This document shows, in pieces, positions 60,890 through 64,000 of a DNA stretch of 64,000 nucleotides (position 1 is its first letter; each line of letters starts with the position of its first letter). The notes beneath the pieces are model-generated. The model made no database searches. It worked only from the letters and a program-made list of their open reading frames with translations, and was not told the DNA's origin. The translations under genes were made by a program, and so were the position numbers. Source of the DNA: Bacteroidota bacterium (GTDB taxonomy: Bacteria; Bacteroidota; Bacteroidia; Chitinophagales; Chitinophagaceae); contig JAFDZS010000008.1 in the NCBI GenBank assembly GCA_018266775.1, positions 434,001 through 498,000 of the forward strand. Reading direction: 5' to 3'.

Positions 60890-62683
60890 TTACCAGCAAT
60901 ATCTTCCTTCTGCAATCATCTTATCTGCAATTCTTCTCCTGGCATCTTTGCTGTTAAATGGTTCCGCTTTGGTGAAGCGCTTCAAACCCAGCAGCATCAT
61001 ACGCTGTTCATCGCCGCCTGCAAAAGCATTGATGGCTTCTTTACCGGCTTTGTTCACTTTATCTACAGCATCGTTGAGGTAACAGCGCATCAGGTCGTTT
61101 TGCAATTGTACCGCAGCTTCACCTTGCTTATCTGTTAACTTCATTACCCGCAGTAAGGTACTTTCTGCTTCAAATGTTTCAATGGCCATATCAGCAATGT
61201 TCATCAGTATTTCCTGTTCATCACTTATTTTCATCATTAGTTTTTGTACTGCTGCACCAGCCACCATCAGTATAGCTTTTTTCAGGTTCACAATTACTTT
61301 GCGTTCTTTTGCAAATGGTGCATCATCATCACTGCCAAATTCCGGTATACTCATCAGTTCTTTACTAACAGCCATTGCAGGGCCCATCAGATCCAGCTTC
61401 CCTTTCATGGCTCTTTTTAAAATCATATCTACAGTAAGTAAGCGGTTAATTTCATTGGTGCCTTCATAAATGCGGTTGATGCGGCTGTCGCGGTAGCCCC
61501 GGCTGGCTGCATATTCATCGCTGAAGCCGTTACCACCGTGTATCTGAACGCCTTCGTCCACCACATAATCCAGTACTTCGCTGCCGTGTACTTTTAAAAT
61601 TGCGCATTCAACGGCGTATTCTTCTGCAGCGCCCAGCAGGGCTTCATTAAATGGTTTACCCGCTGCGGCCAGTTCCAGTTCTTTATCATCAATCCATTTA
61701 CTCGTGCGGTATAAAGCACTTTCGGCTGCATAAATACGTACGGCCATTTCTGCCAGTTTATATTTTATGGCGCCAAAGTTGGCGATGGGTGTTTTAAACT
61801 GCTCCCTTGTTTTCGCGTATTCTACAGAGTTAGAGGAAGACATTTTTGCGGCTCCTAATGCCGCTGCACATAATTTCAACCGGCCAATGTTCAGGATGTT
61901 GAAGGCAATGATATGGCCTTTGCCAATTTCACCAAGCAAATTTTCTGCAGGCACTTTACAATCCTGGAAGTATAATTGCACGGTTGACGATCCTTTGATC
62001 CCCATTTTATGTTCTTCCGGCCCCTGCGTAAAACCTTCCATTCCCCTTTCCACTATAAAGGCAGAAAATTTGTCGCCATCAATTTTAGCAAACACAGTAT
62101 ATACGTCTGCAAAACCACCATTGGTGATCCAGCATTTTTGCCCGTTTAAAATGTAATGCTTACCATCTGCACTTAAAACAGCTGTGGTTTTAGCACCAAG
62201 GGCGTCACTACCGCTATTCGGCTCCGTTAGTCCGTATGCACCTTTCCATTCGCCGGTTGCCAGCTTAGGAATATATTTTGCTTTCTGCGCTTCGGTACCA
62301 AAATATAAAATGGGTAATGTTCCTATTCCGGTGTGTGCCGCTATGGCAACACTAAATGAATAACCGCCGCCCAATCCTTCATTCACCAGTGTGGAGGTGA
62401 TAAAGTCTTTGCCTAATCCGCCCAGGTTTTCAGGAATGCTGGAACCGAGCAAACCCAGTTCTCCCGCTTTTACCACCAGCGAAGGCATCAGCCCCGCTTC
62501 CATTTTATCTATACGGTCAACAATGGGTAATACCTCTGCCTGTAAAAACTGCAGGCACATTTCTTTTACCATCTGCTGCTCTTCGTTAAAATCTTCGGGT
62601 GTGAATGTATTATAAGCATTGCTTTCACGGATCAGCCATTCACCACCTTTAAAAAGTGTTGGGGTTGTTGTTGCTGTATTCAT
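60890..62683 (-). CDS. Acyl-CoA dehydrogenase
   Basis: This 597-residue flavoenzyme has the ACAD three-part fold: N-terminal helices, GLTEPNSGSDALGAKTTAVL in the middle beta domain, and the FAD-contact helix region YRDSRINRIYEGTNEINRLL (catalytic Glu in YEGTNE). The C-terminal ~170 residues are extra and helical, as in the VLCAD/ACAD9-like group, and typical ACADs are about 380 residues. It catalyses the first step of beta-oxidation. It lies 88 bases after the MarR gene on the same strand, so the two are probably one operon under the MarR regulator. Confidence 0.92.
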   Translation of the reverse strand: MNTATTTPTLFKGGEWLIRESNAYNTFTPEDFNEEQQMVKEMCLQFLQAEVLPIVDRIDKMEAGLMPSLVVKAGELGLLGSSIPENLGGLGKDFITSTLVNEGLGGGYSFSVAIAAHTGIGTLPILYFGTEAQKAKYIPKLATGEWKGAYGLTEPNSGSDALGAKTTAVLSADGKHYILNGQKCWITNGGFADVYTVFAKIDGDKFSAFIVERGMEGFTQGPEEHKMGIKGSSTVQLYFQDCKVPAENLLGEIGKGHIIAFNILNIGRLKLCAAALGAAKMSSSNSVEYAKTREQFKTPIANFGAIKYKLAEMAVRIYAAESALYRTSKWIDDKELELAAAGKPFNEALLGAAEEYAVECAILKVHGSEVLDYVVDEGVQIHGGNGFSDEYAASRGYRDSRINRIYEGTNEINRLLTVDMILKRAMKGKLDLMGPAMAVSKELMSIPEFGSDDDAPFAKERKVIVNLKKAILMVAGAAVQKLMMKISDEQEILMNIADMAIETFEAESTLLRVMKLTDKQGEAAVQLQNDLMRCYLNDAVDKVNKAGKEAINAFAGGDEQRMMLLGLKRFTKAEPFNSKDARRRIADKMIAEGRYCW

Positions 62684-62771
62684 AGTTTTTTGTTTTTAAT
62701 GTTCATGGTTTATAGCAAATGGCTGACGGCTTTGCATAGCTTTCTATGAACCATCAACTATTGGCTATAAA

Positions 62772-63212
62772 CTATTTCAGGTTATCGTATACCATCTGCA
62801 ATACTTCTTTCGCAATTTCAATTTGCCCGTGGGTTACGCCGTGCAATGCTTCGTTAAGGGTGGTGTTGGCCAATGCCATGCATTTTTCTTCCAGTTCCCG
62901 GCCCTCATCTGTCAGTACAATCATATTGATCCTCCGGTCTTCTTTAGAGGCATTGCGTTTTACCAGTTTCAGTTTTTCAAGATTATCCACCAGCCTGGTG
63001 ATGCTGGGCTTATCCCTGAATGTGGCATCGCATAATTGCTGCTGGCTTAAGCCATCTTCTTTCCATAAATGGTATAAAACACTCCACTGCTCAATAGTAA
63101 TTTCAATGCTGGCCTGTTTAAAATGTTTCTGCAATCGCCGTCCAATAGCTGTACTTGCTTTTCCGGTAATGAAACTATATAGCTCGCCTTTCTTAAATTG
63201 GTTGTTTGACAT
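62772..63212 (-). CDS. MarR family transcriptional regulator
   Basis: This 146-residue protein has the MarR winged-helix core: SIEITIEQWSVLYHLWKEDGLSQQQL (about residues 36-61), then RDKPSITRLVDNLEKLKLV and EDRRINMIVLTDEGRELEEK. The ATG at 63212 was chosen because the longer frame (to 63311) reads through the promoter and a perfect palindrome. MarR proteins usually respond to a small acyl or phenolic ligand. It heads the operon with acyl-CoA dehydrogenase, so an acyl-CoA is a likely effector. Start and operator overlap, which indicates autoregulation. Confidence 0.85.
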   Translation of the reverse strand: MSNNQFKKGELYSFITGKASTAIGRRLQKHFKQASIEITIEQWSVLYHLWKEDGLSQQQLCDATFRDKPSITRLVDNLEKLKLVKRNASKEDRRINMIVLTDEGRELEEKCMALANTTLNEALHGVTHGQIEIAKEVLQMVYDNLK

Positions 63213-63213
63213 A

Positions 63214-63241
63214 TAGTTGTTTATGCAACTAAACAAAGATA
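63214..63241 (-). promoter_or_regulatory. Promoter -7 box and palindromic operator of the MarR gene
   Basis: On the minus strand TATCTTTG (63241-63234) matches TAnnTTTG. The palindrome TAGTTG-N6-CAACTA (63214-63231) follows and ends one base before the ATG at 63212. The expected start of transcription falls inside the palindrome, so a bound MarR dimer would block initiation. The -33 region is poor. Confidence 0.6.
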
Positions 63242-63855
63242 ATGATTCATTCCTGATTTTAAAATTTATTTTCGGAAATTTTCTACAATTTGTATGTATA
63301 GTCTTCAGCAAGCCTCAGCATGCCTTGTATCAAAAATGGATGCTGGGAATTACGGAATGTTTACCGGTGTTATCAAACTTCAAAATTTACAATCAGAGAT
63401 GCAGTTGAGTGACTTAAATTTAGTCAGCCTTTTACAGTCAATAAATTACAAACACTTTCGTTTTGTAAAGGCAGGTAATAAAAAGTAAAGAGGGGATTGT
63501 AACCATTCTTTATATGGCTGAATTTTTTGTACTGCGCAGGCATATATAACATCACCGCATAATTGCAATTATATTTTCAGATGTTAACGAATACTAAATT
63601 TAATATTTCTTTTTGCCTGTTACAGTAAATGCAAATATCTTTGCATAGTAAGTACGCTGCTTTTAACTGTTTGTATATTCTTTGTTGATAGCTGTACCCG
63701 TTAACCTTAAAAGAGTTTCCCTAAAGGCACAAACTCCCTCCTGTAAATTACCGTGTTATTATTGCTTTCCGGATAGTTGCATATAAAAGTATGCAGTTAT
63801 CTGAAAGAAAATTTTTGTCCGCAAAAACTATTTTTTGTAAATAAACACACGTATC
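63242..63855. other. Intergenic stretch with a promoter and long 5' UTR
   Basis: About 610 bases between the MarR start and the last gene. Apart from the promoter at 63612-63643 it shows no gene: open frames here lack start context and protein-like composition. The roughly 200 bases from the predicted transcription start to the ATG at 63856 would be an unusually long leader. Confidence 0.5.
63612..63643 (+). promoter_or_regulatory. Consensus Bacteroidota promoter upstream of the last gene
   Basis: TTTG (63612-63615), 20 bases and TATCTTTG (63636-63643) fit TTTG-N19/20-TAnnTTTG exactly. Transcription should begin near 63650, about 205 bases before the next ATG. Confidence 0.75.
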
Positions 63856-64000
63856 ATGAAAAAAGCACTTTTACTCTTTTCCCTTGTATTATTGTCTAAA
63901 CTGGGATTTTGTACCTTTTACACTGCTGTTGCCAACGGCAATTTTGAATCGGCCGCAACCTGGAGCCCGGCCGGCGGCCCGCCATCTGCCGGTGATTTCT
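63856..64000 (+). CDS. Secreted protein, N-terminal part (runs off the window)
   Basis: The first 48 codons encode a signal peptide (MKKALLLFSLVLLSKLGFC) and then TFYTAVANGNFESAATWSPAGGPPSAGDF. The pattern GNFESAATWSPAGGPPSAGD opens the repeat-rich surface or G8/autotransporter-like T9SS cargo of Bacteroidota. The rest lies outside the window, so the function cannot be judged. Confidence 0.75.
   Translation, partial: MKKALLLFSLVLLSKLGFCTFYTAVANGNFESAATWSPAGGPPSAGDF

Noticed and set aside
63217..63488. Short plus-strand frames upstream of the last gene
   Set aside because: They overlap the MarR promoter and lack protein-like composition.
1..64000. CRISPR arrays, tRNA and rRNA genes, and an integrated phage or IS element
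   Set aside because: No spaced direct repeats, no tRNA-like cloverleaf and no integrase or IS transposase were recognised, apart from the RAYT. A tRNA could be missed by eye.

Overview
The window looks like a chromosomal segment of a Bacteroidota bacterium, most likely a Chitinophagaceae-type member. Signs are: secreted proteins with type IX secretion (T9SS) or gliding-type C-termini, GldK/GldJ-like SUMF1 and TonB-plug-like proteins, LytTR regulators paired with large propeller sensor kinases, two promoters matching TTTG-N20-TAnnTTTG, and few Shine-Dalgarno sequences. No rRNA or tRNA gene, CRISPR array, prophage or intact insertion sequence was seen. All identifications come from reading the sequence and from recalled family motifs; no database search was run.

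Layout. 0-2.8 kb: the 3' end of ligA, an HNH/NUMOD4-type gene, a DUF2461 protein and a JmjC/cupin protein. 2.9-15.6 kb: a phenylacetate catabolic region in the order paaR-paaE ... paaA, paaB, paaC, paaD, paaG, paaI, paaY. It is interrupted by a histidine kinase/response regulator pair, two four-helix-bundle (S23-type) genes with inverted-repeat flanks, a SUMF1-domain protein and a SIMPL-domain protein. The same palindrome lies upstream of paaR and paaA, so a PaaR-type repressor probably controls both. 15.7-28 kb: a methyltransferase, small membrane and secreted proteins, obg, a membrane-anchored patatin, a CPBP-like protein, a lipoprotein, and a LytTR regulator with its propeller kinase. 28.4-35.7 kb: four large secreted surface proteins on the minus strand. 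36-47 kb: mostly housekeeping genes (a FabH-like synthase, lipid kinase, second patatin, ctaA, rnhB, tsaC, PfkB kinase). 47-52 kb: a MG2/plug protein, a broken REP-associated transposase between two REP clusters, and a lamin-tail T9SS protein. 52.3-64 kb: asd behind a probable leader-peptide attenuator, korB, an AhpD-like protein, a VPS10/BNR protein, an amidase, a lipoprotein, a MarR-acyl-CoA dehydrogenase operon, and the start of another secreted protein.

The most notable signals are: (1) a 19-codon Lys/Thr/Ile-rich leader ORF plus terminator in front of asd, the enzyme at the branch point to those amino acids; (2) two S23-like gene cassettes with inverted-repeat flanks inside the paa cluster, resembling rRNA intervening sequences; (3) a RAYT gene with one in-frame stop, framed by REP hairpins of a family found again 10 kb away; and (4) several intergenic palindromes or repeats that supply the stop codons of neighbouring genes.
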